From Papio anubis (lineage: Eukaryota; Chordata; Mammalia; Primates; Cercopithecidae): DNA of 64,000 nt. Position numbers and translations under genes: made by a program. Below, piece by piece: positions 1 to 11,714 of the stretch (its first letter is position 1; each line of letters begins with the position of its first letter). The stretch covers positions 53,742,855 through 53,806,854 of the forward strand of contig NC_044986.1 of the NCBI RefSeq assembly GCF_008728515.1. The letters are read 5' to 3'. The notes below the pieces were generated by a model. It searched no databases, was not told the origin of the DNA, and worked only from the letters and a program-made list of their open reading frames with translations.

Positions 1-169
1 CAGACTGGATTAAGAAAATGTGGCACATATACACCATGGAATACTATTCAGCCATAAAAAAGGATGAGTTTGTGTCCTTTGTAGAGACATGGATGCAGCT
101 GGAAACCATCATTCTCAGCAAACTATCGCAAGAACAGAAAACCAAACACCTCATGTTCTCACTCATAGG
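1..169 (+). mobile_element. L1 (LINE-1) fragment, end of ORF2 / start of 3' UTR
   Basis: The sequence matches the far 3' part of primate L1 ORF2: a stretch around 30-60 encodes the typical 'IYTMEYYSAIKK' ending, followed by 'GDESVSFVE'-like codons and the conserved block ending in 'ctcactcatag'. It enters from outside the window and stops abruptly at about 169 without 3' UTR or poly(A), directly against the interior of a Tigger1 element. A near-identical segment sits in another L1 at 33240-33420. The blunt junction suggests a deletion or rearrangement rather than a normal L1 3' end. Confidence 0.88.
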
Positions 170-364
170 TTTGTGAGGTTTAAGGAAAGAAGTCATCTTC
201 ATAACATAAAAGTGCAAGGTGAAGTAGAAAGTGCTGATGTAGAAGCGGAAGCAAGTTAGCCAGAAGATCTAGCTAAGATAATTGATGAAAGTGGCTATAA
301 TAAACAACGGATACAGAAAATAAAAAATAAATAAAAAAAAAATCCAGCCTTCTTTTGGAAGAAG

Positions 365-1499
365 ATGCCATGTAGGACTTTCATCACTAGAGAGAAGTCA
401 ATGACTGGCTTCAAAGCTTCAAAGGACTGGCTGAAACTCTTGTTAGGGGCTAATGTAGCTGACGACTTTGAGTTAAAGCCAATGCTTCTATACCATTCTG
501 AAAATCCTAAGGCTTCTAAGGATGAGATTAGCATAATAATTAGCATATTAAGAATTACGCTAAATTTACTTCGGCTGTGATCTATCAATAGAACAAAAAA
601 GCCTGAATAACAGCGCAGATGTTTACAGCATGGTTTATGAACAATTTTAAGTCCACTTCTGAGACCTATTGCTCAGAAATAAAGATTTATTCCAAATATT
701 ACTGCTCATTGACAATGCTCCTGATCACCCAAGAGCTCTTATGGAGATTTACAAGATTAATGTTGTTTTCATGCCTGCTAATACAATATCCATTCTGCAG
801 CCAATGGATCAAGGAGTAATTTGTACTTTCAAGTCTTACTATTTAAGAAATACATTTCATAAGGCAATTGCTGTCATAGATAGTGATTCCTCTGTGAATC
901 TGGACAAATTACATTGAAAATCTTCTAGAAAAGATTAGGCATTCTATATGCCATCTAGAACATGTGTTATTTGTGGGAGGAGGTCAATCAAAATATCAAC
1001 ATAAGAGGAGTTTGGAAGAAGCTGATCCCAAATTTCACGGATAATTTTGAGGGGCTTATTAGTGAAGGAAGTTGTTGCAGATATGCTGGAAACAGAAAGA
1101 GAACGAGAATTAGAAGCGGGGTCTGAAAATGTGACTGAATTACAATCTGAGGATAACACTTGAACAGATAAGAAGTTGCTTCTTAGAGATGAGCAAAGAA
1201 CGTGGTTTCTTAGGATGAAACCTACTCCTGGTAAAAATGTTGTAAACATTGTTGAAATGACAACAAAAGATTTATACTATTCCATAAACTTAGTTAATAA
1301 AGCAGTGGCAAGGTTTAAGAGGATTGACTCTAATTTTGAAAGAAGTTCTACTGTGAGCAAAATGCTATCAAACACATCACATGTTACAGAAAAAATTTTC
1401 ATTAAAAAAGTGCCAATCAATGTAGAAAACTTCATTGTTGCCTTCCTTTCAGAAATTGCCACAGCCACTCCAACCTCCAGCAACCATCACCCTAATTAG
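365..1499 (+). pseudogene. Tigger1 transposase remnant (DDE/DDD, CENP-B-like)
   Basis: Three frame-shifted pieces are visible. 365-580 reads 'GFKASKDWLKLLLGANVADD', the start of the catalytic region around the first acidic residue. 669-917 carries 'LLLIDNAPDHPRALME' (second aspartate) and 'ILQPMDQGVI' (third aspartate), the hallmark blocks of pogo-type transposases related to CENP-B and TIGD proteins. 1176-1499 carries the C-terminal part ('ERSSTVSKMLSN'). About 40 bases appear lost near 580-620, and several stops separate the blocks. The N-terminal helix-turn-helix region is absent. Known role of the family: cut-and-paste transposition into TA sites. Here it is dead. Confidence 0.85.
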
Positions 1500-1538
1500 T
1501 CAGCAGCCATGAACATCAAAGCAAGATCTTCCACCAGC

Positions 1539-1560
1539 AAAAAAAAAAAAAAAAAAAAAA
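1539..1560 (+). repeat. Poly(A) run inside Tigger1
   Basis: An uninterrupted run of about 22 A lies within the 3' untranslated part of the Tigger1 copy, where the consensus has only a short A stretch. This is a local mononucleotide expansion and is probably length-polymorphic. Confidence 0.8.
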
Positions 1561-1639
1561 TTATGACTCACTGAAGGAGCAGATAATCATTAGTTTTTAG
1601 AAAAAAAAAGTAATAAAGCATTTCTAATTAAGATATGTA

Positions 1640-1750
1640 GGCTGAGGAGAATGGCATGAATCTGGGAGGCGGAGTTTGCAGTGAGTGGAGATCGTGCCAC
1701 TGCACTCCAACCTGGGCAACAGAGGGAGACTCCGTCTCACACACACACAA
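1640..1750 (+). mobile_element. 5'-truncated Alu (right-arm end only)
   Basis: About 110 bp matches the final part of an AluS/Y right arm (ggctgagg..gagaatggc to gagactccgtctc), ending in a short CA/A tail. It is flanked by a direct repeat, aagatatgta at 1630-1639 and aagatatatgta at 1751-1762. It interrupts the Tigger1 3' region exactly where the Tigger consensus continues on both sides, so the truncation happened at insertion. Confidence 0.9.
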
Positions 1751-1940
1751 AAGATATATGTACATTTCTTTCTAGACATAATACTATGACACACTTACTT
1801 AACAGACTACAGTATAGTGTAAATGTAATTTTTATATGCACTAGGAAACTAAAAAATGTGTGTGACTCACTGTCCTGTGATACTTCTTTTATTGCAGTGG
1901 TCCAGAAGCAACCCCATAATATCTCCACGACATGCTTGTA

Positions 1941-3232
1941 TTAAGAAAGATGTCTAAATCATTCTTTTGACTATGTCTATGGCTTAATAGAGATGCCAAT
2001 GAATGTATAAACATCAAATTTGTCATAAGAAATGATAAGGTTAAGTCCAGGAAGTGATTTCCATTTGATGAAATGGAAGAGAATAAAGAAAGAGAAGTAT
2101 TTTGTATCTATCTTCTGAAACAAACAAAAACCCCACCCTGGCATTTTACCAAAATCTACAGAAGAGGAACAAAGAAACAGTAGTAATTTTGTCAATTTTA
2201 AAGTTTTTGGTATTATCACCTGGCTTCCTGTTTCATCCATAGTAGCCAACTTGAAGGGACTCTAATTTGCCAAATCTGAGATAGTTTGAGCCCTCAAAAA
2301 AATAAATAATGAGCATAATAAATTATAAAACGTAGAAAAAAAGAGTAGAAAAGCCTGAGTCTGTACCAATAGTAATAGATACAAAATAAATAAATAGTGT
2401 AGAAGCTGGGACAGGCTACTTCTCACAGCACAATGACTGATGCTGATTGGCAAATATGGAGAGAGTGCTGGAGTTGGATAATCGTCACTTGGTAATCATC
2501 AAAGTAATTATTACTTCACATAAGCATCATCAACAGATGCTAAATGTTGGGGGGAAATTTCAGTAGTGAGCAGAACATTTACATAGTTCTAAAGTATCTC
2601 TTGACAGATTGCTTATTAGTTACAGGGGAAAAATTAGTAACTATACTTTGTCAAGGGCAACACCTTGATCAGATGATCAAAGTCAATATCCCAATGAGGG
2701 GCAGATTGACATTGTGTACCTTCTGATGTGACTACATATGGTCATTTATATGCAGTATCACATTCTAGCTAGGAATGTAAAATCTAATTATGAATGAATG
2801 AATGAATGGATGAATCTAATTATGAGAAAACATTAGACAAACCCAAAATGAGAAGTACTTTATTTTAAAAAGTGACTGTACTTCAAAAGTTTCAATGCAA
2901 TAAAACATAAGGAAGAGCTAAGAACATGCTCTAGATTAAAGAGACATTATAATTAAATGTAGTATGTAATTTAAGACTGAATTCTCACTGGAAGAAAACA
3001 ATATGTTAAGTAGGACACTATTAGGTAAAAAATTGAAACATGGGTAAAAGATCTGATAAAAGTACTACATTAAAGATAATTTGTTCAGGTTGATAACTAT
3101 CTTTTTACTCTCTTATGTAAGAGAGTAACCTTATTCTTAGGAGATTCCCTGTATCTAGAAGATACATTAACAAGTTATTCTTATGTGATTCGGATATGAT
3201 ATTATACATAGATTGATAGATTAGGTTGATAA
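1941..3232. other. Unclassified AT-rich sequence
   Basis: No repeat family or exon is recognisable beyond a short TGAA simple repeat. Short open frames on either strand have no known motifs. Confidence 0.5.
2791..2815 (+). repeat. (TGAA)n microsatellite
   Basis: About six units of TGAA, with one GGAT interruption near the end. Confidence 0.85.
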
Positions 3233-3912
3233 TTTATTAATTTTCTATTGCTACATAACAAATTACCACAAACTTTGTAAGTTAAAACAACAACCATAGA
3301 TTCTGACCACATTCTGTAGGTCAGAAATCCAGGCAGACTGAACTGAGTTTTCCGTTTTTTTCTTGCTATGCCAAAATCAAGAAGTCAATAAAGGTACCTT
3401 CCTTTCTGGAGGCTCTGAGAAATAATTTGCCTCCAATCTCATTTAGGCTGTTCATGAAATTCAGTGTCTTATGGTTGTAGAACTGAGGCCATATTTCTTG
3501 CTGGCTGTCTACTAGGAAACATTTCCTCAGCTCTTTAAAGCCACTCACATTCCTTCATACATAATCCATATTCAAACTCACAATGATACATGGGATCCTC
3601 ACACTTTTAATCTCTCTGATCCTTGCTTCTACCACGTTTCTGACTTCTGACTTTTAAAGGACTATCTTGCAGGTGCAGGAAATAATAACAGTAGTACACA
3701 TTTACTGTCTTCATTGAGGAAAACTGGCCATAAAGTATACTATATCTCTGACCCACGAAGATAATAGCTGCATCTTAAAGGTCAACTGACTTGAGACTTT
3801 AACTACAACTGAAATTTCTTCACAGCAGTACCAGTATTAATGTTTAATTGAATGGACAAAAGCCAGGTATTTGGAGACTAGGAGGAGGGCATCTTTAGAA
3901 TTCTGCCTGCCT
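3233..3912 (-). mobile_element. MLT1-type MaLR LTR with an internal inserted segment
   Basis: The left edge (ttctattgctacataacaa..ccacaaac..gttaaaacaacaa) and the right edge (aaaggtcaactgac..cttcacagcagtacc..ttagaattctgcctgcc) are the two ends of an MLT1-family solo LTR on the minus strand. It is longer than the usual LTR of about 400-500 bp. Much of the excess is a 93-bp segment (3660-3752) that replaces about 20 bp of LTR sequence and has an inverted counterpart at 4622-4714. The subfamily is not resolved. Confidence 0.72.
3660..3752 (+). repeat. Inverted repeat arm A (93 bp), inside an MLT1 LTR
   Basis: This arm is the reverse complement of 4622-4714 without gaps. I count seven mismatches in 93 positions (at 3694, 3705, 3711, 3713, 3735, 3739 and 3743), including a perfect 34-bp block at 3660-3693 against 4681-4714. 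The flanking LTR sequence resumes on both sides, so this arm looks like the recipient. Confidence 0.92.
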
Positions 3913-3937
3913 TAGAAAGAGATAGACAATAGATTAA

Positions 3938-4004
3938 ATGGATGGGTGGAGGGATGGATAGAGAGATGATGGACAGATGGATGGATGGATAGATAGATAG
4001 ATAA
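3938..4004 (+). repeat. Degenerate (GATG/GATA)n tract
   Basis: GGATGGGTGG, GGATGGATA, then uninterrupted ATGG and ATAG units lie close to the end of the MLT1 LTR. Confidence 0.8.
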
Positions 4005-4621
4005 AAGATCATACATAGAATAGAACTGCCCAATGCTTCTAATTTTATCAGTTTTTTAAAAAGATATTTTGAGTGCCATAGGTTTTAAGAGACATGAGAC
4101 AAAAATGCATAATATTTAAAACGGATGAAGGTGGACAACTCAATGGATATTCCTGTTTGAACCAACTTGTAAGAATACTGTTTAAGAAGTCTGAAACATG
4201 AGGTACTCCACCAGAGTCTGTGGGGGTAACAACAGGCAAAGAGAAAGGTCATGGATTTGTGAGAAATCATTCAGAAATGGTGCCACCTGTGTCTGACAAT
4301 TATGTAATACAAAAGATTCCAATTTGCATGGGAGGTTGGGATCTCTAAAGAACCCATCAAACCTTCCAATGAGAAAGAGTTAGTGTTTGCAATTCTTCCC
4401 AGTCTGATGGCATGAAAGACAAGAAATAATAGGAAAAAGCTTCAGCTATAATAAGTAAATTTTTGAAGTTCTTATTTCCTTTCATCTATCCTCCCTTTCT
4501 GATCCTTAAGGAATTAGAAGTCATATAGTAAATAAGGAGGAAACAAAAGTATTATAAGTTCTGTAGGCTAGAACTGCATATATAACTTTAATGCTTAAGG
4601 AGATATTCCAAATTTTTAAAA

Positions 4622-4714
4622 GTCAGAGATGTAGCATAGTTTATGGCCAGTTTTCCTCAACGCAGACATTAAATGTGTATTACTGTTATTATTTCCTGCA
4701 CCTGCAAGATAGTC
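4622..4714 (-). repeat. Inverted repeat arm B (93 bp)
   Basis: Inverted near-copy (about 92% by hand count) of 3660-3752. It lies in otherwise unclassified sequence with no repeat boundary visible around it, which makes it the likelier source copy. Confidence 0.9.
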
Positions 4715-5006
4715 TTCTAAACTTGAAAGGGAGAAGTGAAAGTCAACACATCTGCACTACTCTTATTCTTTTGACCTGTTTTAATTTTGGTAAACCCCTG
4801 GGAGGTTTATGGAAAACTATCAGATTAATCTGGATCTTGAAGGGTGATTTAAGCAAAATATTTAGAGTAGAAAATAATTATTATTTAATAATGGAATAGC
4901 AATTATTGAGGGCTTGGTCATGACTCAATCATATCATGTATTTTTTTCTTTGCACTTCTAATCTAAATAACTTTGTAAATTTGGAAGAAAATAAATGCTA
5001 GAAGAC

Positions 5007-5052
<46 letters not shown>
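5007..5052 (+). repeat. (TAGA)n microsatellite
   Basis: About eleven uninterrupted TAGA/GATA units, likely length-polymorphic. Confidence 0.95.
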
Positions 5053-5053
<1 letters not shown>

Positions 5054-5280
5054 AATACAAAAGAATTCAGGCTACAGAAATTACTAGACCAAATCACTAT
5101 ACTGTTGCTTTGGGACATCTGCCAGATCAACCAAACCAAGTTGTTATGGGGAGTAAACTTTGACATACTAATTATTCTTGGTTGCTTTAGCATAGTTTTG
5201 ATAAGCAAATAAATTATAAGCCATATAAATTATAATGCAAAATTCCTGACAACATATCCAGAGGTAATGATTTGAAGGAA

Positions 5281-5311
5281 AATAGACCTTTTGATAGCCA
5301 AAAGGTCTATT
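5281..5311. repeat. Perfect 13-bp hairpin with 5-nt loop
   Basis: The arm at 5281-5293 (aatagaccttttg) is exactly complementary to 5299-5311 (caaaaggtctatt) around the loop atagc. A third partial copy of the arm (tagacctta) follows at 5311-5319. No terminator or RNA gene role is claimed. Confidence 0.9.
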
Positions 5312-5796
5312 AGACCTTATAAAGCCAATTATTAGCTATCCTTTGGAATTCATTCATATTTGAACATGTTGTTTATCATTGCATTTTGAAGACAATGATT
5401 ATTCTGAAATGGTTTTCATGCAAGCTCATGACTCAATTGTAGTTTTATCTTAACTTCCCATTATAAAGAATGTGTTAATTTTAGTTCCTAGAGATCTTAC
5501 TTGTAGTATGAATAGAAGAGTAAGAATTTCATTTATAAACATTATTCTTTAGTATAGTGGGATCAGTAGGTATCTGTGGGAGAAAATCCATAGAAAACAT
5601 CTGAAATTGCATTGAAGTTTCTCAGTATCCTCAAATTGAACTTTGAAAAATATGTTCCCCTTTACTGTAAAATAAAGTCAATTTGTTGGTTTATGTCTAT
5701 TAATTATGTATAAATGTATAAATAATTATAAATATGGCAGCAAATATGACAATGCTTTCATTTTGTCTTACAGACTCAGAAATACTTCATACTAAA

Positions 5797-7087
5797 GACT
5801 TAAAATCAGATCTGAAACTATAAAACTACTAAAGGAAAACATAAGGGAAACACTTCAGGACATGGGTCTGGGCAAAAGTTTTATGGATAAGAATTCAGAA
5901 GCTCAGGAAACAAAAGCAAAAATAGACACATGGGATTATATCAAACTAAAAAACTTCTGCCAGCAAAACAATCAACAGAGTGAAGAGACAACCTGCAGAA
6001 TGGGAGAATATGTTTGCAAACCATTTATTTGACAAAGTTAATATCCAAATTATAGAAAGAATTAAAACATCTAAAAAGCAAAATATAGAAAGAATTAAAA
6101 CACCTAAAACTAAAACGTAAAAAATGCAAAAAATGTGATTTAAAAATGAGCAAATGATCTAAATAGATATATTTCTTGAAAGAAGGTATACAAATGGTCA
6201 AGAAGTATATGAAAGATGCTCAGCATCACTAATCATCAAGGAAATGCAAATCAAGCCACAATGAGACGTTATCTCACTCCAGTTAAAATGGTTATTACCA
6301 AAAAAACGAAAACTAAGAAATGCTAGCAAGAATGAAGAGAAAATGAAATTCTTAAATACTTTTGGTGGGAAGGTAAACTAGTACAACTATTGTGAAACAC
6401 AATATGGAGTTTCCTCAAAAAACAAAAAATAGAGCTACCGTATGATCTAGTACCCCACTAATGGGTATTTATCAAAAGGAAAAGAAATGAGTATATCAGA
6501 GAGATATCTACTCCCATGTTTATTGCAGCACTCTTCACACTAGTGAATAAATGTGCATCAGCAGATAAATGGATAAAGAAAAACTTGTATATACACACAG
6601 TGGAATACTATTCAGTCATAAAAAAATGAAATTCTGTCATTCATGGAAACATTGATTATCCTAGAAAAACATTATGTTAAGTGAAATAAATCACACATAG
6701 AAAGATTAATACTGCATGTTCTCATTCATATGTGGGAGCGAAGAAAATAGAGCTCATAGAAATAGAGTAGAAGTTACTAGAAATTGGAAAGGCAGGGAAG
6801 ATAGGAAGAGGTTGATTAATGGATACAAAATTGCAGCTAGATGATAAGAATAAATTCTAGTTTTCTATAGTACTGTAGAGTGACTGTAGTTACCAATATT
6901 TCATTATATATTCTCAAATAGCTGAAGAAAAGATTTTGAATGACCCCAATACTAAGAAATAATAAACTTTTGTGGTGAGAGATATGTTAGTTACCTTAAC
7001 GTGACCATTATATATTGCATACACGTACTGAAATATACCTCTGTACCTTATAAATATGTACAATAATTATACATGAATTTAAAAATT
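5797..7087 (+). mobile_element. L1 (older primate, L1PB/L1MA-like), 5'-truncated, with 3' UTR
   Basis: It begins inside ORF2 (gatctgaaactataaaactac) and runs through the ORF2 end (tggaatactattcagtcataaaa) into a 3' UTR of the older primate type (gattttgaatg..taataaa..gtaccttataaatatgtacaat). Indels break the frame throughout. A 39-bp stretch ending at 6110 repeats 'atagaaagaattaaaacacc' twice. The poly(A) tail is worn away. Clearly more diverged than the L1 at 30955. Confidence 0.88.
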
Positions 7088-10000
7088 GTTCAAAACTATT
7101 ATAAGAATCACTGGCTCTTTAAATTTATATTCAGGCATCAGCCCATTTTATGCAAAATGTAAACTTGCCTACAGTAAAAAAATGCAATTTGGTTTTATAA
7201 AATATTTCAAGTCAACTTATTGGTATTATGTCTATTCATGGCCAAACAAAAAGCATTCAAAAGCATTCTGGACTTAAAAGGCATATTTTAAATCAGTTTG
7301 CCTTAATTGCTCTGATGAAATTGAAACTACTGCAATTTAATTCATATTACTATTCAAAAATAATTTTCATTAGAAAAATTCACCATATCAAGATTAGTAA
7401 TATCATTTTGAATTGAAGTATTCAAGACTGGCACAAGTAGAAAAGCGGTCAAATTGAGTCATGCAGCCTAGAGGAAAGAACTTAATGTCAGTAGCCAGGA
7501 TACTTGGAATTTCAGCCTCAGCTAAGCTAGGGAGTTGTAATTTATATGCCTCATTTTTCTCATCTCCAAGACAGGAAAACCAGTTATCCTGAACTATCAC
7601 AGGATGGTTTGAAATATCCCTTTAGATCACAGACTAGCATGAGTAAATGCTCACAATACAATCCTAAGTAAAAAGGGTGAAATATAACATTATATACCCA
7701 ATATCATTCCAATTATATAAAGAGAAATGGACACAGGCATCTGTACAAACACATATGTATTGCTAAGAGACAAGACAGAAATGGTACAATGATTATCTCT
7801 GGGTGATAGATTGTGGCTGACTTTTTTTCTCTTTATAGGGTTAAGAGAATCCAATATTTGGAAATAAGGCAATTGAGTAGGAGATCACAATCTTTCAATG
7901 TCATATGCAGACATTATTTAACAGATTCTGTCAAACATTTTTCACTTTCTTTGTCATTTGAGTAGATCTCAGTTTAGTTGTATTAAAAATGATAGCCACC
8001 AAAATTGTGGTATTGCCTCTGGAGCACTTTTATCAAACCTGCCAGTTTTATTGTAACATTCTTTCTGTTTATTCCTATCAATATCCAGTTCCTCAAATGT
8101 TCTTGGAATCAGCTTCATCATCTTACTGGTTCTCTTACTAATCAGTTAAATAAAATGTTGACACGTATTCATTTTATAGTTTTATGAGTCATACTTTGAA
8201 AAGTATACTTTGACAGAGCCTTTCAATATTTTCTGAATTCTCATTGTGCCTTCAATAAATCATATTTTTAAATTTTGGATCACCACTGTCATTGTATTTT
8301 GAAAACTTAAAAGCATTATATTAAGTGAAACATATTAACATAATGCAGAGGAGGTAATAAGTGGTAATAAAAATGAATTAATCTCTCTCTGAATATTCCA
8401 TCACTGCCAAATACCAACTGTGACCTAGGGAAAAAAATAATAACAAAAACTTCTTTACTGCTGTAGGATTCAGTTTTCTCTTCTCTAAATTAATAACAAT
8501 TATATTATTTTCACAAATTTCTATATTTAGCACAATATTAACCAGCCCTGTGATAGCTCCCTAAATCTTGTTTCTTTCAGGTGGTTACTTTTTCAGGTCC
8601 TCAAAGTACTCAGTTTCCAAGCCATTTTAACACAGATATTCTAGGTTCAGCTTCTATTAAATATAATAAAACGTGAATACTTTCACTCCCTTTATTAGGC
8701 CCTGCCAAATTGATGGGCAAACACCTCTGTCCTCTATATTTCAAAAGGAAATCTCTGAGAGAAATTTCAATGTGGTATTCATAAACCCTTCAACATATAA
8801 TTTGGTCAACTCCTAATTCACTAAAGGGGCATCCACAAGGGAAGTAAAATAATTAGATAATGAAGGATATATTAAAACATGGTCCCAATGGACAGGTGAC
8901 CAGAATTTGACAGTAGTTGTTACAACAGAACTGAGAAGAAAATAGATAAGTAAATTATTTAACAAACCAAAGCCTTCTAAATTAGTGGGCACCAAACACA
9001 TTTAGTCACTGTAATCACACTGGACCCAACACAGACTTACTAAATTAGTAATTATGAGGATAGTGTCAAATAGAAGTAGTCTCTATCTACTTCTATATCT
9101 CATCTGTATTTATAACAGTTCTGCAATAAGCCTAATTATTAGCCTGGTATTTTAATTTAATTAATCAATCACGGAAGAGTGTAACAGTGTATTATAGTCC
9201 CCAGATTAAAATGACAAACTATTTTACTCATTCATTCAACAGATATACTTACTTTGTGTCATGCTTTCTGTCATGATTATGTTATTCTGCTAAACTTTGA
9301 AGATTTTCCATCATAATCATTGGAGGATTTGAATCATTCTATATAGACAGCTTGAATTATTCTAAAACAAATGGCACTCAGTGCACCAATTAAGACAAGA
9401 GCAATGCCTGTTGTCTTCCAAACATAGTATTTAACAACAATGTAACATTCCTGAATAACTGTCAATAATCTTATCAAGGTACCTTGAGAAAATCAGGCTG
9501 TTGTTCTTAAGATAATTCAACTACTGATATTCATTATTATCACTACATTAAGACAGACTGCCTTCTAGGTAGAAGTAATCAGCTTCTGAGATTGATTTCT
9601 TTCTGCATACCTAGTTCATTTTTGCACTTTCTCTGCCAAATGAAAGAAAATTATCTATTAAATGAACAGAACATGACAAGCTTGTTTAAAACTTGTTTTT
9701 ATCGATGGCTCAATTAAAATGATCTTCTGGATTAAAAGGCAAATCCCAGTAAACCATCCTGAGTTTCCTTTTCCCCTAATCAAACTAGATTATAAAATGT
9801 TTGGAGCTACCTATTTTTGTTTCTCCTTATTCACACCTCACTGTTGCCAAGACTGTAGTGTACTCATAACTTCTTGTTAACTTGGCATAATGCAATGTCC
9901 CATTTTGCATATCTTAGCTATGTTGTCAGACATCTTAGTTTTTCTAAAATAACCAACTTATTAAGCAAAAGAAAGATTTGGATTAGTTTGCTCTAATAGC

Positions 10001-10794
10001 TTCTCTAAAAAAATTGATTGAAACCACACTGTAGGGAAAGAGAGTGAGAGACAGAGAGTGATAGTAAGAGAAGAGAAAAGAAGAGTCATTGTAGATGAAA
10101 ATCAATTACATTTACTTCCACTGCACAAAACTTGCTCACTTTAGTCTTCTCAAAATGTTTTTCAAAATTCCTTGATTTCGTGCTTACATCCTCCCATACA
10201 GGTTTACATTTTTACTTAGAATAAAATTCCTGAGTAAGGGATATGTTCTATTTCAGCAAAACATCTTTGCCAAATGGCAAAAAATGGAGAGAAATTAAAA
10301 TTCTGTCATTGAGTCAATAATGAAGTTTGAATAGGTTGATAAAACAACATAAAACACCAATGTAATTTTGTGGGCAAGAATAAATGAATATTCAGTGTCT
10401 TTGGCAAAATTGAATGAATCATCAATTTAGTTAAACCTTTCACAACTCTTTCTAGTTTTATTTAACACATGTGCAGGAAGTAATGATTACAGAGAGAGCA
10501 AAGAAAGCAGAAAAGAGACCTGTTCTCTCATTTTTTTCTTGGTCAGCTTAATCTTCTAATACCATAGGATTATAAAGTAGGAGAGCACAAAGACTGGAAA
10601 GCCAGCAAAAGCTGGGTACGACACATTACTGAATCCACAGAAATGTAGTGCATTGAATGTTCTTGTAACAGAAGGCACTAGTAACAGAATTTTTAAATTG
10701 TTCACTTAATCTAAATATACATTTTAAAAATAAGTACTTTCTTTGGTACACATAACTAAGGAACAAATGAATTTTATATTTGTTTTGCTTTAGA
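7088..10794. other. Mostly unclassified AT-rich sequence
   Basis: Apart from a MIR-like piece at 7470-7620 and a purine-rich patch around 10036-10085, I recognise nothing. Short open frames show no family motifs. Confidence 0.5.
7470..7620 (+). mobile_element. MIR-like SINE remnant
   Basis: The order of weak matches to MIR (cttggaatttcagcctcagct, then cctcatttttctcatctccaagac, then cacaggatggtttg) fits a diverged plus-strand copy. It could be MIR3. There is no target duplication. Confidence 0.5.
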
Positions 10795-10960
10795 GTTTAT
10801 AAAGTATTTTTAGCTGTAGTATCTCATTTGGGCCTCATAACAAATTTGTGTTTCAAGGCAAGGCTTACCATCTTTATCTGACAAATAGAGAATTGGATGT
10901 TCATAGCAATTTAATAGTCAAAGTAGGACTGTAACTTATCTCTTCCAACACCCAGTCTCA
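10795..10960 (-). mobile_element. MIR SINE remnant
   Basis: Reads as reverse-oriented MIR: tatctcatttgggcctcataacaa, then tttatctgacaaatagaga, then caaagtaggactg, matching the conserved core and tRNA-related part in order. Confidence 0.55.
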
Positions 10961-11159
10961 TGAAATTTCTAAGAGTTTTCGTCTATTTACTAATTTTTTA
11001 ATCTAAAGAAAATAGACTACTTATTAAGATTTTTTAAATCTATGTACTTCGTCACACATGATGAGCATGTCTATCAAAGTTTGAAAATACTTTCAGTACA
11101 AAATAATAAATTTGGGTGGAAGAACAAGTAAATATATCTCGAAGAATTTAACTTTTGTG

Positions 11160-11440
11160 TTCTTACATAAAGTTTTTATTGAAACATTACATATACGTTA
11201 ATATGCAGAAGAGTACTCAATTTTTACATCTACAGCTCATGTTTTTCACAAAGTGAATACAACACCCAGATTCAAACTCAGACCATTACTAGCAGATCAT
11301 CAACCTTCCCCTTACCGTTTTCTAGTCACTGCATCCCCAAAGATAATCACTATCCTGACTTCTATTACCATAAACTAGACTTAGAACTTTATGTAAATGG
11401 AAGTATGAAATGTATTTGTATATGGTTTCTAAATCTGTAC
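11160..11440 (-). mobile_element. L1M (ancient L1) 3' remnant
   Basis: The run ttttattgaaacatt, ttcacaaagtgaataca, tcactatcctgacttctattacca, tagactt..gaactttatgtaaatggaa follows the minus-strand order of a mammalian-wide L1 3' region. Confidence 0.6.
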
Positions 11441-11714
11441 TCTCCAATATACCTCAAAAGCATTATTTCTTATAAAAGTAATCCTGTTTATTAACTATAT
11501 TCTATATACTCAATATTGACTTTTATGTAAGATCTGTCTAGAATTTTCTAAATTCTAGAAAAAGTCTTTGTCTGCCAAACTTAATTTATATTGTTCCATA
11601 AAGATGAGACATTGTCCTGCATGTTTCTTACCCCTTTACCACGTGTCTACAGAACGAGTACACCATCTGTTCAAACTAGGGCAGTCTGAATTTTAGACAT
11701 TCAACTCTGCTTAC

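Larger units (their letters stand above)
170..1938 (+). mobile_element. Tigger1 DNA transposon (pogo/Tc1-mariner), 5'-truncated
   Basis: The segment contains the decayed transposase reading frames described separately and runs to a right end (about 1905-1938) resembling the Tigger1 terminal repeat (ccccataatatctccacgac..cttg), followed by TA, the expected target dinucleotide. The left terminal repeat and the N-terminal DNA-binding part are missing because the element begins abruptly at the L1 junction near 170. A run of A has expanded at 1539-1560, and a truncated Alu is inserted at 1640-1750. This is a fossil copy with no intact open frame. The family assignment is confident; the exact subfamily is from memory. 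Confidence 0.88.
3913..5796. other. Unclassified sequence with simple repeats
   Basis: It holds GGAT/GATA repeats, one arm of the 93-bp inverted repeat, a hairpin and a GATA tract, listed separately. No exon or transposon family is recognised in the remainder. Confidence 0.5.

Noticed and set aside
5007..5052. Regular GATA units resembling a short repeat array
   Set aside because: Pure tetranucleotide microsatellite. There are no spacers, so it is not a CRISPR array, and the organism is a vertebrate.
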